A stretch of 64,000 bases of DNA from Flagellimonas sp. HMM57 (GCF_021390175.1 NZ_CP090004.1:2719001-2783000), one strand, 5' to 3'; shown: positions 24,986 through 34,017, numbered from the stretch's first letter. The notes: generated from the letters alone by a model not told the origin. A program made the numbers and translations.

Positions 24986-26208
24986 TCGTAAATCAGATAT
25001 TTTTTTCGGATAGCTTTAAAGGTCTCCAATTCTTCTTGCCAAGTAGCTTTTATCTCATCTTCCGAAAGTCCAGCTTCAATTTGTTTTTGTAACTCAGGGG
25101 TGCCCGAATGTTTGGTGAAGGATTCGGTCTTGAAGAATTTTGACTTATCCGAGGTGTTTGTATATGCATCGATCAACCACTTTAAGGACATGATGTTCAT
25201 GCGTTTTTCTTTAGATAGATCACTTCCAAAACATATTTTGCCTTCTTCTTTTGGATATTTGGACCCAAAATTTGGTTGAGGTACATAACTGAAATCATAT
25301 TGGGTACTGTCCAAAAACGATGCTCCATAGCGTTGAAATTGAAACTCGGTACCTCTCCCGGCATTTACATTGGTTCCCTCAAAAAGCCCTAAGCTGGGAT
25401 ATAGATGTATAGAAGTATCGTTGGGTAAGTTGGGCGATGGTCTAATCGATAAGCTATAGTCGGTATTTCGGTTATAATTCTCAATTGGAATGATGGTCAA
25501 ATCAGCAATAACTCCATCAGTGAGCCACCCTTCCGTATTGATCATTTTTGCAAATTCCCCAATGGTCATTCCATAAACTAGAGGAATCGTGGTCATTCCC
25601 AAAAAACTTGTATGTTCTTTTTTCATTGTCGGTCCATCAACATAACCCGCATTGGGATTGGGTCTGTCCAACACAATTATGGGAATGTCATTTTCAGCAC
25701 AAGCTTCCATCACTAATTGCAATGTTGCGATATACGTATAGAACCGCACCCCCACATCTTGAATGTCAAAAACAACAATATCCAAGTCCTGTAATTGTTC
25801 CTTGGAAGGTTTTTTGTTTTTCCCATATAAGGAAACAATGGGAAGTCCGGTTTTAGTATCGACGCCGTCCTTGACCACTTCACCAGCATCTGCTTTTCCG
25901 CGAAATCCATGCTCTGGCGCAAAGACTTTTTTAATATTGACATTGAGGGAAATCAAAGAATCCACTAAATGCGTGTTGCCCGCTTTTTTGAAAATAACAC
26001 TGGTTTGATTGGCAACCACTCCAATATCATTGTCCTTAAGCAAATGAAGGTAGGCGGATATCCTGTTTGCGGCAACTTTAACTTCCGATAACGAATCGTT
26101 TTTTGTGTCCACCATATGTTTTTTGGTGGAATCTTCTTGTCCTCGACATGAAGAAAAGAGTAAAAACAACAATAAAACTGTACTTTTGAAAACAGATAAA
26201 ATGGGCAT
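24982..26208 (-). CDS. DUF1343 lipoprotein, NamZ-type exo-beta-N-acetylmuramidase
   Basis: 408 residues with lipobox LLFSSC (Cys21). The family segments are GVVANQTSVIFKK near residue 60, KVFAPEHGFRGKADAGE near 95, VVFDIQDVGVRFYTYIATL near 144 and VLDRPNPNAGYVDGP near 180. DUF1343 enzymes of the NamZ type remove terminal N-acetylmuramic acid from peptidoglycan fragments for recycling, and they occur widely in Bacteroidota. The start is only 3 bp from the start of a divergent permease. Confidence 0.9.
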   Translation of the reverse strand: MPILSVFKSTVLLLFLLFSSCRGQEDSTKKHMVDTKNDSLSEVKVAANRISAYLHLLKDNDIGVVANQTSVIFKKAGNTHLVDSLISLNVNIKKVFAPEHGFRGKADAGEVVKDGVDTKTGLPIVSLYGKNKKPSKEQLQDLDIVVFDIQDVGVRFYTYIATLQLVMEACAENDIPIIVLDRPNPNAGYVDGPTMKKEHTSFLGMTTIPLVYGMTIGEFAKMINTEGWLTDGVIADLTIIPIENYNRNTDYSLSIRPSPNLPNDTSIHLYPSLGLFEGTNVNAGRGTEFQFQRYGASFLDSTQYDFSYVPQPNFGSKYPKEEGKICFGSDLSKEKRMNIMSLKWLIDAYTNTSDKSKFFKTESFTKHSGTPELQKQIEAGLSEDEIKATWQEELETFKAIRKKYLIYD

Positions 26209-26211
26209 TCG

Positions 26212-27453
26212 TTGAATTTAGAATTGTTTATTGCCAAGCGCCTTATTACAGGGAAGGAGCATAAAATTAGTATATCCGCTCCTATAATAAAAATTGCCAT
26301 TGCAGCAATTGCCATTGGAATCGTAATGATGCTGATTGCCATTGCCACTGGTGTGGGCCTTAAACAAAAGATCCGTGAAAAAGTTGCTGCCTTTAACGGG
26401 CATATCCAAATTTCGAATTACGATAATAATACTTCGGATGTTTCTGTAGAGCCTATCTCCTTAAATCAAGATTTTTATCCAAAGTTTAATGATGTTGATG
26501 GAATTGCACATGTGCAAGCGGTAGCAACAAAAGGCGGCATCATTAGAACCGAAGATACCTTTGAAGGGATGCTGGCCAAAGGTGTGGGACAGGATTATAA
26601 CTGGAATGCTTTTGAAGAATTTGTAGTAGATGGTCGATTGCCCGATTATGGTGGTAAGCTAAATGATGAGGTTTTGATTTCCAGAATCATGGCAAATCGG
26701 TTGCAACTTAAAGTTAACGATACTTTTTTCTCTTTTTTTCTAAAAGATGGAGATGCTTCCAAAGTTCCCAATAATAGAAAGTTTAACATAGTTGGTATTT
26801 ATGATAGCGGTTTTGAGGAGTTTGATGGCACCTATGTTTTTGTTGATATCCGTCACATTCAACGTATGAACAAATGGAAAGCTGATGAAATTGGGAACTT
26901 TGAGGTTTTTCTGGAAGATTTCAATCAGTTGGAAGAAAAAAGCAATGAAATCTACGGAAAAACGCTCTCTGATCTCGACACACAAAATATAAAGACGAAA
27001 TACTTCAGGATTTTTGAGTGGATAGGATTATTCGACTTTAATATAGCTCTGATCATAGGCATCATGATCATTGTTGGAGGAATCAATATGATTACAGCTT
27101 TGTTAGTGCTTATTTTAGAACGTACCCAAATGATCGGGGTTTTAAAAGCATTGGGGTCAGAGAATTGGAGTATTCGAAAAGTGTTTTTGTACAATGCCAC
27201 CTATCTGATTGCTATAGGACTACTTTGGGGCAATGGTATTGGTTTGGGATTGTTGTACCTTCAAAACAAGTATCGATTATTCAAATTCCCTAATCCTGAA
27301 GAATACTACATCGAATATATTCCTGTTCATATCGATGTGCCAATGGTTCTGTTTTTGAACCTAGGTGTTATGCTCTTGTGTTTGTTAATGCTTTTATTGC
27401 CTTCGTATATTATCACCAAGATAACTCCGGTGAAAGCGATTAAGTTTGAGTGA
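26212..27453 (+). CDS. FtsX/LolE-type ABC transporter permease
   Basis: 413 residues. Architecture: N-terminal amphipathic segment (MNLELFIAKRLI), membrane helix about 25-45, a large periplasmic MacB-like domain (about 50-265) and three C-terminal helices with the FtsX pattern TQMIGVLKALGSENWSIRKVF near 305. This is the LolC/LolE-like lipoprotein-sorting or MacB-like type; no ATPase gene is adjacent. The start is a TTG at 26212, chosen because it keeps the conserved N-terminal helix and no in-frame ATG is available before the first membrane helix. The upstream region holds only 3 bp before the divergent NamZ start. Confidence 0.85.
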   Translation: MNLELFIAKRLITGKEHKISISAPIIKIAIAAIAIGIVMMLIAIATGVGLKQKIREKVAAFNGHIQISNYDNNTSDVSVEPISLNQDFYPKFNDVDGIAHVQAVATKGGIIRTEDTFEGMLAKGVGQDYNWNAFEEFVVDGRLPDYGGKLNDEVLISRIMANRLQLKVNDTFFSFFLKDGDASKVPNNRKFNIVGIYDSGFEEFDGTYVFVDIRHIQRMNKWKADEIGNFEVFLEDFNQLEEKSNEIYGKTLSDLDTQNIKTKYFRIFEWIGLFDFNIALIIGIMIIVGGINMITALLVLILERTQMIGVLKALGSENWSIRKVFLYNATYLIAIGLLWGNGIGLGLLYLQNKYRLFKFPNPEEYYIEYIPVHIDVPMVLFLNLGVMLLCLLMLLLPSYIITKITPVKAIKFE

Positions 27454-27511
27454 GGTTCAAGTTCAAATCTCAAGTTCAAACGCAAGCTCAAAATTCAAAT
27501 TTTAATTTTTT

Positions 27512-27602
27512 CCTTAACCCTTAACCCTTAACCCTTAACCCTTAACCCTTAACCCTTAACCCTTAACCCTTAACCCTTAACCCTTAACCCTTAACCCTTA
27601 AC
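27512..27602. repeat. heptamer tandem array, unit CCTTAAC x13
   Basis: Thirteen perfect CCTTAAC units between the permease and the cysteine-synthase-like gene. Both flanks (27454-27500 and 27610-27690) carry degenerate 6-7 bp words built on TTCAA and AACAACG that look like decayed repeats of a similar kind. Confidence 0.97.
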
Positions 27603-27702
27603 CCTAAAACAAATACAAGTTCAAGCTCAAAGTTCAAATACAACCTCTAGTTTAGTTTAATTCAAAAACCAACAACGAACAACGAACTCAATCTCGTTTG
27701 AT

Positions 27703-27710
27703 TATCTTTG
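27703..27710 (+). promoter_or_regulatory. -7 promoter box of the cysteine-synthase-like gene (TATCTTTG)
   Basis: TAnnTTTG match 8 bp before the ATG at 27719, implying a very short leader. Confidence 0.5.
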
Positions 27711-27718
27711 CGCCGATT

Positions 27719-28699
27719 ATGGAATACGCTAATAATATACTTGAAACCATTGGGAAAACACCCTTGGTAAAATTGAATGCATTGACCGCTGAATTACCTT
27801 GTTTGGTGCTGGCGAAATATGAAACGTTCAATCCGGGAAATTCCGTTAAGGATAGGATGGCCTTGCAAATGGTCGAAGATGCTGAAGCTGTTGGAATCCT
27901 TAAGCCAGGTGGAACGATTATAGAGGGTACATCTGGGAACACTGGGATGGGATTGGCCTTGGCGGCAGTGGTAAAAGGTTATAAAATGATTTGCGTTATC
28001 AGCGATAAGCAATCAAAAGAAAAGATAGATATATTAAAGGCGGTTGGTAGCGAAGTGCATGTTTGCCCTACAGATGTAGCTCCAGAAGATCCACGTAGTT
28101 ATTATTCAACAGCAAAACGACTTTCTAAGGAGATTCCCAATTCTTGGTATGTGAACCAATACGATAATCCATCCAACTGTAAAGCGCACTACTTAAGCAC
28201 AGGTCCAGAGATTTGGGAACAGACCGACGGTAAAGTAACCCATTTTGTAGTTGGTGTAGGTACCGGTGGAACTATTTCTGGCGTGGGCAGTTATCTTAAA
28301 CAGCAAAATCCCAATGTAAAGGTATGGGGAATCGATACCTACGGTTCTGTCTTTAAAAAATATCATGAGACGGGTATTTTTGATGAAAATGAAATATATC
28401 CATATGTAACCGAGGGGATAGGGGAGGATATATTGCCCAAGAATGTAAACTTTGGAATTATTGATGGCTTTACAAAGGTGACCGATAAAGATGCAGCTGT
28501 GTATACGCAACGTTTGGCAAAAGAAGAAGGCATGTTTTTAGGGAACTCGGCGGGAGCCGCCATTAAGGGCTTACTTCAATTAAAGGAACACTTCTCTAAA
28601 GATGATGTGGTCGTAGTGCTTTTCCATGACCATGGCAGTCGCTATGTTGGCAAAATGTTTAATGATGATTGGATGCGGGAGAAAGGATATATAGATTAA
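27719..28699 (+). CDS. PLP-dependent cysteine synthase / cystathionine beta-synthase-like enzyme
   Basis: 326 residues from ATG 27719 (an upstream in-frame start overlaps the -7 box and is not used). Fold type II PLP enzyme with the Schiff-base lysine in NPGNSVKDRM near 41, the phosphate-binding EGTSGNTGMGL near 71, and GTGGTISGVG near 184. The sequence is closest in pattern to O-acetylserine sulfhydrylases and the catalytic core of cystathionine beta-synthase without its heme or CBS domains. Which of the two reactions it performs cannot be decided here. Confidence 0.93.
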   Translation: MEYANNILETIGKTPLVKLNALTAELPCLVLAKYETFNPGNSVKDRMALQMVEDAEAVGILKPGGTIIEGTSGNTGMGLALAAVVKGYKMICVISDKQSKEKIDILKAVGSEVHVCPTDVAPEDPRSYYSTAKRLSKEIPNSWYVNQYDNPSNCKAHYLSTGPEIWEQTDGKVTHFVVGVGTGGTISGVGSYLKQQNPNVKVWGIDTYGSVFKKYHETGIFDENEIYPYVTEGIGEDILPKNVNFGIIDGFTKVTDKDAAVYTQRLAKEEGMFLGNSAGAAIKGLLQLKEHFSKDDVVVVLFHDHGSRYVGKMFNDDWMREKGYID

Positions 28700-28731
28700 T
28701 TTTCTATACTTTAGAGCTAAAATCCAAACTT

Positions 28732-30030
28732 ATGTCACTAAAGAATCTTCTAACTGTCAGCTGTTTTTTGCTGACTGTCTCACTAGTTGCACAAAATCTT
28801 TCAAAAACCGAGAAGAAGATTATAACTTCCGTTGAGAAAAATAATTCCGAAGCTATATCCTTTCTAGAAAAGGTAGTCAATATCAATAGTGGTACACTAA
28901 ATGCCAAAGGCGTAAAAGAGGTAGGTATGGTCTTTAAGGATGCTTTTGAAGACATCAACTTTCAAACGAATTGGATTGAGATGCCTGCAGAAATGAACCG
29001 TGCTGGACATCTGTTTGCAGAGACTACAGGTAAAAAAGGAAAGAAATTATTGCTTATAGGGCATTTGGATACGGTTTTTGAAGAGGATAGTCCTTTTCAG
29101 GAATTCAAAATGATAAACGATAGTATTGCCCATGCACCTGGTGGCAATGATATGAAGGGAGGGAATGTCATCGTGCTTTATGCATTAAAGGCGCTGCACG
29201 AAAATGGATTATTAAAGAAGGCACAGATCATCACAGCCTTTACCGGAGATGAAGAAAGTACCGGAAAGCCTTTAGAAGTTAGTAGGAAAGATTTCATCGA
29301 TGCAGCAAAACGCAGTGATATTGCTTTGGGTTTTGAAACTTCTACAGGTTTTAATTACGCCACGGTCGCCAGACGGGGTTCTTCGGGTTGGGCGGTCGAG
29401 GTTAAAGGTAAACGAGCACATTCCTCTGGAATCTTTAATGAACGGGTTGGGGCAGGAGCCATATTTGAGATGTCGCGCATCTTACATCAATTTTATACCG
29501 ATGTCAAAGGTGAAGATTTGCTCACGTTTAATCCCGGTACTCTTTTAGGAGGAACTTTTGTCAATTTTGATGGTGCAACAAGTAAAGGCGATGTTTTTGG
29601 AAAGACCAATGTTGTTGCCCAAAAAGCTTTGGTGCGTGGAGGGTTGCGTTTTATTTCGGAAGAACAAAAAGAAAGGGCACGAGAAAAAATGCGAAATATC
29701 ATATCCAACAATCTTCCCAATACTTCTGCGGAGATAACCTTTACAGATAGTTATCCAGCAATGGGGCCAACAGAAGGAAACAAGGCGCTTTTGAATGTTT
29801 TGAATAAAGTAAGTCTCGATTTGGAACAGGGCGAGGTTTTGGCGTATGATCCGGGGAAACGCGGTGCAGCAGATACATCCTTCGTTGCCGAATATGTAGA
29901 TTGTCTAGATGGTTTGGGAGCTATGGGCACTGGGGCGCACACCCCTGAAGAAACCGTAAATCTAAATACAATAGAAGCTTTGACTAAACGTACGGCAATC
30001 TTAATCTATAGACTTATCAATACAAACTAA
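28732..30030 (+). CDS. exported M20-family metallopeptidase (glutamate carboxypeptidase-like)
   Basis: 432 residues from ATG 28732, which begins a signal peptide ending LVAQ. The zinc-site residues of family M20 are present: GHLDTV near 105, GGNDMKGGN near 131 and the general base region TGDEESTG near 166. A lid/dimerisation domain lies in the middle, and the last metal ligand is probably the His of GTGAHTPEE near 409. The sequence order resembles carboxypeptidase G2 types. Likely a periplasmic peptidase. Its stop overlaps the start of the aldose-epimerase-like gene by one base (TAATG). Confidence 0.9.
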   Translation: MSLKNLLTVSCFLLTVSLVAQNLSKTEKKIITSVEKNNSEAISFLEKVVNINSGTLNAKGVKEVGMVFKDAFEDINFQTNWIEMPAEMNRAGHLFAETTGKKGKKLLLIGHLDTVFEEDSPFQEFKMINDSIAHAPGGNDMKGGNVIVLYALKALHENGLLKKAQIITAFTGDEESTGKPLEVSRKDFIDAAKRSDIALGFETSTGFNYATVARRGSSGWAVEVKGKRAHSSGIFNERVGAGAIFEMSRILHQFYTDVKGEDLLTFNPGTLLGGTFVNFDGATSKGDVFGKTNVVAQKALVRGGLRFISEEQKERAREKMRNIISNNLPNTSAEITFTDSYPAMGPTEGNKALLNVLNKVSLDLEQGEVLAYDPGKRGAADTSFVAEYVDCLDGLGAMGTGAHTPEETVNLNTIEALTKRTAILIYRLINTN

Positions 30031-30803
30031 TGATAACTCTAAAAAACGAAAATAGTACGGTCGGTATTGATGATGGAGAGTTGGTTAGCTACGTTGTTAA
30101 AGGTCACGAATTCATCCATCAAAAAGGAAGCCCGGGTTGGAGAAGTTCGGATACGGAGATGTTTCCTATCATTGGACCTGTAAATGAAGCAAACTTTAAC
30201 GTACAGGTCTCCAAAGGAAATGCTACACAAGATCAGCACGGTATTTTACGGGAATTGGAGTACAAACTTGTTTCCAATACAGAAACTTCGGCGGTCTATA
30301 AAAAAGAGTATAAAACTGGAACGCCTATTAAAAATTCCAAGTATCCAGAAAAATCTACTAAGCAGTGGTTGATGTGGCCTTTCTCTTTTGGTTTTGAAAA
30401 GTCATTCAACCTGAACAGAGAAGTACTGGAAGTTACATTTATTATTACAGGCGAACATGATATGCCTTTTATGTTAGGGTACCACCCGGCATTTAAACTT
30501 CATACGGATAATCCGATAATAGTTGCCGGTGAAAAGGAAATCACATTGGATGAGATTCTGGCGGTTGGGAATAGAGCTTTACAGATTGCCAATTGTAAAT
30601 CCATCACATTAAAAGACAAAAAATCCATTACCATTGAAACCGAAGGCTTTGAACATTTTATGTGTTGGACGGAGGTAAACAACATGGTCTGTATTGAACC
30701 CATTACTTTTTATCCCTATGCGGTTGAACAAAGTAAGCTGCACGAAGGATTTCAATATTTGAAGGATTCAGCCCGATTCAAAGTAACTTTGAAGGTCAAC
30801 TAA
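30030..30803 (+). CDS. aldose 1-epimerase family protein
   Basis: 257 residues of the galactose mutarotase-like beta-sandwich. Segments GWRSSDTEMFPIIGPVNEA near 33, QDQHGILRELEY near 67 and LGYHPAFKL near 150 match the family, in which the His of the GYHPAF region helps catalysis. The Glu of CIEPITFYPY near 228 is the probable base. Substrate unknown. Translationally coupled to the upstream M20 peptidase. The 3' end overlaps the convergent regulator gene by 8 bp. Confidence 0.85.
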   Translation: MITLKNENSTVGIDDGELVSYVVKGHEFIHQKGSPGWRSSDTEMFPIIGPVNEANFNVQVSKGNATQDQHGILRELEYKLVSNTETSAVYKKEYKTGTPIKNSKYPEKSTKQWLMWPFSFGFEKSFNLNREVLEVTFIITGEHDMPFMLGYHPAFKLHTDNPIIVAGEKEITLDEILAVGNRALQIANCKSITLKDKKSITIETEGFEHFMCWTEVNNMVCIEPITFYPYAVEQSKLHEGFQYLKDSARFKVTLKVN

Positions 30804-32271
30804 ATTTCTGCTTTAATTCATCTACAGCAGCTTCGGTCATGGCATTTTTTTCTTGTTCAAGCAAGATTGATGCAGGAGCCATTCGCTCGGCACAATCCGC
30901 AATAGCACATCTTTCGCAGGTAACACCCACATTATAGGTTTTAATTGCTTTGTCGCCCAGAAAACTGACTTTACGCTTTAGTTGGTCGTTCATGAGCAAT
31001 CCAATGCCCACACTTCGGTACATGTCTTTTTTAAATGGATCTTTGGTGGCAGAAGAAAAAATTAAATATGAGAATTTATCATCTGGATAGTGGGAAATCT
31101 GTACTTTAATATCATGCTCAGCATCTGTTTTTTCAATTTTTTGTAGTACGCGGACCGAAGCCCATCTGCGACAGTACTTTTCATTGGTCTCATTGCCGTG
31201 GGGCGAGTGTTGATGGGTAAGATGAAGTTCTTTGGTGATATCGAAGTGTTGACTCCCTTTTAGATATGCAAATCGCAGGAAAAATATATTCTCCATCTGA
31301 TAATCGGCAGGCAATAGGTTTGTCAATCGTTGATATAAAGACTCAGGAGACGCATTGAAGCGCTTTGTCATTTTAGCCAAAAATGTCTTGTCGAACTTTG
31401 GCTTTGCTAAAAAATCATCCAGATTACGTTTGAGCAATTGTCTGGGAATGATCAGTGCACCTGCAAAGTAAGAGGCATATAAATTGTTGAGTACTTGGTC
31501 AAAATTTTCAAACTTGATCCAGGTAAACGTGTACAGACGTTCTGTGATTTTTAAATAATTATAGCCAATTTCCTTCGCGTAAATAAAAGTACGCTGTGCC
31601 TCATCTACATGATCGGCAACCAAAAGTGTCTTTGTTTTAGGGACAAAAATAGAACGCAGATTATCCAACTCCCTATAGGTGATCAGGTCTTCATTATTTA
31701 TTGTGTAACCGTATTCTTCAACTAGGATCTCTTCCAGCTCAGATGAAGAGACGGACTTTTCCATATTGATATGGTATGCTTTTGCAAAATCAATAACAGC
31801 ACTTTCCAAATCTGGAAAAAAGTTTTGATTTGCTTCTTGGTACGAACGTAGGGAAGCAAGATAAAAGCTTTCCTTACCAAAATCATAGTGTTTTGCAATT
31901 TCAATAATGGTGCTGATAAAGGCATTTACCTTGGTCGGCGCATTGGCAACAATATCGATAAGGTCACTTTCCTTAATCCCAAATAAGTGCAGTGGCAACT
32001 CCTTTAATACTTTGGATTGCAATATTTCCCCGACGGGAGCTAGGTTTTTATCCAGCTTTAAGGATACCATTTTATCGTAAGGCACCTCTAGCTTCTCTGC
32101 AAGCAGGACAATTTTATCGGTTTTTGGATACTTTTTTCCTTTCTCGATTTCGTTCAGGTAGGATTTGGAAAGTCCGGTAAGCTTAGAAAGCCCGAATAGT
32201 GATAGGTTTTTCTTTCCGCGTATTTGTTTGAGTTTTAGCCCAAAAATTAGTTTGATGTATTCTTCTTCCAT
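30796..32271 (-). CDS. XRE-type regulator with IrrE-like and DUF2083 domains (RamB/ScfR-like)
   Basis: 491 residues from ATG 32271. The N-terminal XRE helix-turn-helix (about 8-65, GLSKLTGLSKSYLNEIEKGKKYP) is followed by a linker, an IrrE/peptidase-M78-like region in the middle, and a DUF2083 C-terminal domain with CERCAIADCAER near residue 457. This domain order is that of RamB (actinobacterial repressor of acetate and glyoxylate-shunt genes) and other short-chain acyl-CoA-responsive regulators. It is divergent from malate synthase and isocitrate lyase, which makes it their probable regulator. The upstream TTG start at 32280 would overlap the operator-like sequence and is less likely. Confidence 0.88.
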   Translation of the reverse strand: MEEEYIKLIFGLKLKQIRGKKNLSLFGLSKLTGLSKSYLNEIEKGKKYPKTDKIVLLAEKLEVPYDKMVSLKLDKNLAPVGEILQSKVLKELPLHLFGIKESDLIDIVANAPTKVNAFISTIIEIAKHYDFGKESFYLASLRSYQEANQNFFPDLESAVIDFAKAYHINMEKSVSSSELEEILVEEYGYTINNEDLITYRELDNLRSIFVPKTKTLLVADHVDEAQRTFIYAKEIGYNYLKITERLYTFTWIKFENFDQVLNNLYASYFAGALIIPRQLLKRNLDDFLAKPKFDKTFLAKMTKRFNASPESLYQRLTNLLPADYQMENIFFLRFAYLKGSQHFDITKELHLTHQHSPHGNETNEKYCRRWASVRVLQKIEKTDAEHDIKVQISHYPDDKFSYLIFSSATKDPFKKDMYRSVGIGLLMNDQLKRKVSFLGDKAIKTYNVGVTCERCAIADCAERMAPASILLEQEKNAMTEAAVDELKQKFS

Positions 32272-32273
32272 TT

Positions 32274-32348
32274 TTCGCAATCAAAGATAGTATATTTTGC
32301 GAATATTATAAAAATAGCGATTATATTATATTTAGCGAACGTTCGCTT
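32274..32348. promoter_or_regulatory. operator array of the glyoxylate locus
   Basis: Direct TWGCGAW words at 32297, 32315 and 32333 are exactly 18 bp apart; the last is the left half of a perfect 14-bp palindrome AGCGAACGTTCGCT (32334-32347). An inverted TTCGCAA lies at 32274-32280, next to the regulator start. The palindrome ends just at the TTG that can act as -33 of the aceB promoter. Probable binding sites of the divergent regulator. Confidence 0.6.
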
Positions 32349-32369
32349 GTTTTTGAAAAAACTTTGTAG

Positions 32370-32377
32370 TATCCTTG
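32370..32377 (+). promoter_or_regulatory. -7 box of the aceB promoter (TATCCTTG)
   Basis: One mismatch to TAnnTTTG; 20 bp after a TTG at 32347-32349 and 20 bp before the aceB ATG. The palindromic operator overlaps the -33 element. Confidence 0.4.
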
Positions 32378-32397
32378 TATGTCTAAAATAGTTAGTT

Positions 32398-33999
32398 ATG
32401 GAAAAAGCATTGATTACCCCAGCGGATTTACAATTCTCAAAAACGGTGACGAACTATTATCCTGAATTGCTAATGGACGGAGCATTGGAATTCTTGATAG
32501 AGTTGCATCAAAAGTTCAATAAGGAACGGCTACAGTTATTACAGGAACGTTTAAAACAACAGGTGCTATTTGATGAAGGGGTCATGCCATCATTTCCAAA
32601 AGAAACAGAAGAAACAAGGAAAACGGATTGGTGCGTAAAGTATATACCCGAAGATTTACAAGACCGTAGGGTGGAGATCACAGGTCCAGTGGAACGAAAA
32701 ATGGTCATAAATGCCTTGAACTCTGGTGCAAAAACGTTTATGGCCGACTTTGAGGATAGCAATTCACCTACATGGGAGAATTGCTTGCAAGGGCAGCAAA
32801 ACCTTATTGATGCGAACAAAAGAACAATATCGTTTTACGATTCCAAGAAAGACAAGTCATACCAGCTTAACGATGAAGTGGCGGTACTTTTGGTAAGACC
32901 TCGGGGACTTCATTTAAATGAACGCCATATCCTGGTCAATGGTGAAGAAGTGTCCGGAAGTTTGTTTGATTTTGCACTCTATGTCTTCCATAATACCAGA
33001 ACCTTAATGGAACGTGGCTCAGCTCCTTATTTTTATCTACCAAAATTAGAGCATTATTTAGAAGCAAGATGGTGGGATGAGGTCTTTTCTTTTTCAGAAG
33101 AATACCTAAGTGTTCCCGTTGGCACGTTTAAAGCTACGGTATTGGTCGAAACCATAACAGCAAGTTTTCAGTTGGATGAGATTATCTACGAGCTCAAAAA
33201 TCATATTGTTGGGCTAAACTGTGGGCGTTGGGATTATATTTTTTCATACATAAAAAAGTTTAGGAACCATCCTGAATTTATACTTCCGGATCGTGATCAG
33301 GTTTCAATGACCGTACCCTTTATGGATGCTTATTCAAAATTAGTGATTCAGCGTTGTCACAAAAGAGGTATTCTGGCAATTGGTGGAATGGCAGCTCAAA
33401 TTCCAATTAAGAGCAATCCTGTAGCAAATAAAATTGCTTTGGAAAAAGTACGAGCAGATAAAGAACGTGAAGTGAAAAATGGTCATGATGGTACATGGGT
33501 GGCCCATCCCGGATTGGTAAAAATAGCTAAGGATGAATTCGATACCCATATGAAAAGTGCCAATCAACTACATGTATTGAGGGAAGGTGATAGCATATCT
33601 GAAGAAGACTTGATTGCAGTGCCAAAAGGAACGATTACAGAGAAAGGCATACGGAAAAATATCAATGTTGGCATATTGTATCTAGAAGCGTGGCTTAGGG
33701 GAAATGGATGTGTGGCACTCTACAATTTAATGGAAGATGCGGCAACAGCAGAAATTTCACGAACCCAAATATGGCAGTGGCGCAAGTTTAATGTGCTATT
33801 GGAAGACGGGCGCAAGTTTACGGACAAGTTGTATGCCAAGATTTTTAGGGAAGAAATGGATAAAATTATTCATGTGGTAGGGGAAGCTAATTTAGGTACT
33901 ACCAAGTTTGAAAAAGCTTTCAAGTTGTTTGATGAACTAGTTAAAGCCAGAGAGTTTGAAGAATTTTTAACGCTTAATGCTTATCAGGAAATAGAGTAA
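32398..33999 (+). CDS. aceB: malate synthase A
   Basis: 533 residues, the length of the A isoform. Condenses glyoxylate with acetyl-CoA to malate in the glyoxylate shunt. Seen: MADFEDSNSPTWENCLQGQ near 114 (acidic metal/substrate site), LLVRPRGLHLNERH near 161, VETITASFQLDEIIYEL near 250 and GLNCGRWDYIFS near 272. It is the first gene of the aceB-aceA operon and divergent from the RamB-like regulator. Confidence 0.97.
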   Translation: MEKALITPADLQFSKTVTNYYPELLMDGALEFLIELHQKFNKERLQLLQERLKQQVLFDEGVMPSFPKETEETRKTDWCVKYIPEDLQDRRVEITGPVERKMVINALNSGAKTFMADFEDSNSPTWENCLQGQQNLIDANKRTISFYDSKKDKSYQLNDEVAVLLVRPRGLHLNERHILVNGEEVSGSLFDFALYVFHNTRTLMERGSAPYFYLPKLEHYLEARWWDEVFSFSEEYLSVPVGTFKATVLVETITASFQLDEIIYELKNHIVGLNCGRWDYIFSYIKKFRNHPEFILPDRDQVSMTVPFMDAYSKLVIQRCHKRGILAIGGMAAQIPIKSNPVANKIALEKVRADKEREVKNGHDGTWVAHPGLVKIAKDEFDTHMKSANQLHVLREGDSISEEDLIAVPKGTITEKGIRKNINVGILYLEAWLRGNGCVALYNLMEDAATAEISRTQIWQWRKFNVLLEDGRKFTDKLYAKIFREEMDKIIHVVGEANLGTTKFEKAFKLFDELVKAREFEEFLTLNAYQEIE

Positions 34000-34017
34000 T
34001 CAAAATAGAAATAAAAA

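Noticed and set aside
27512..27602. Telomere-like repeat (CCTTAAC resembles CCCTAA)
   Set aside because: It is internal, between two genes on a bacterial chromosome, and equivalent arrays with unrelated units exist nearby.
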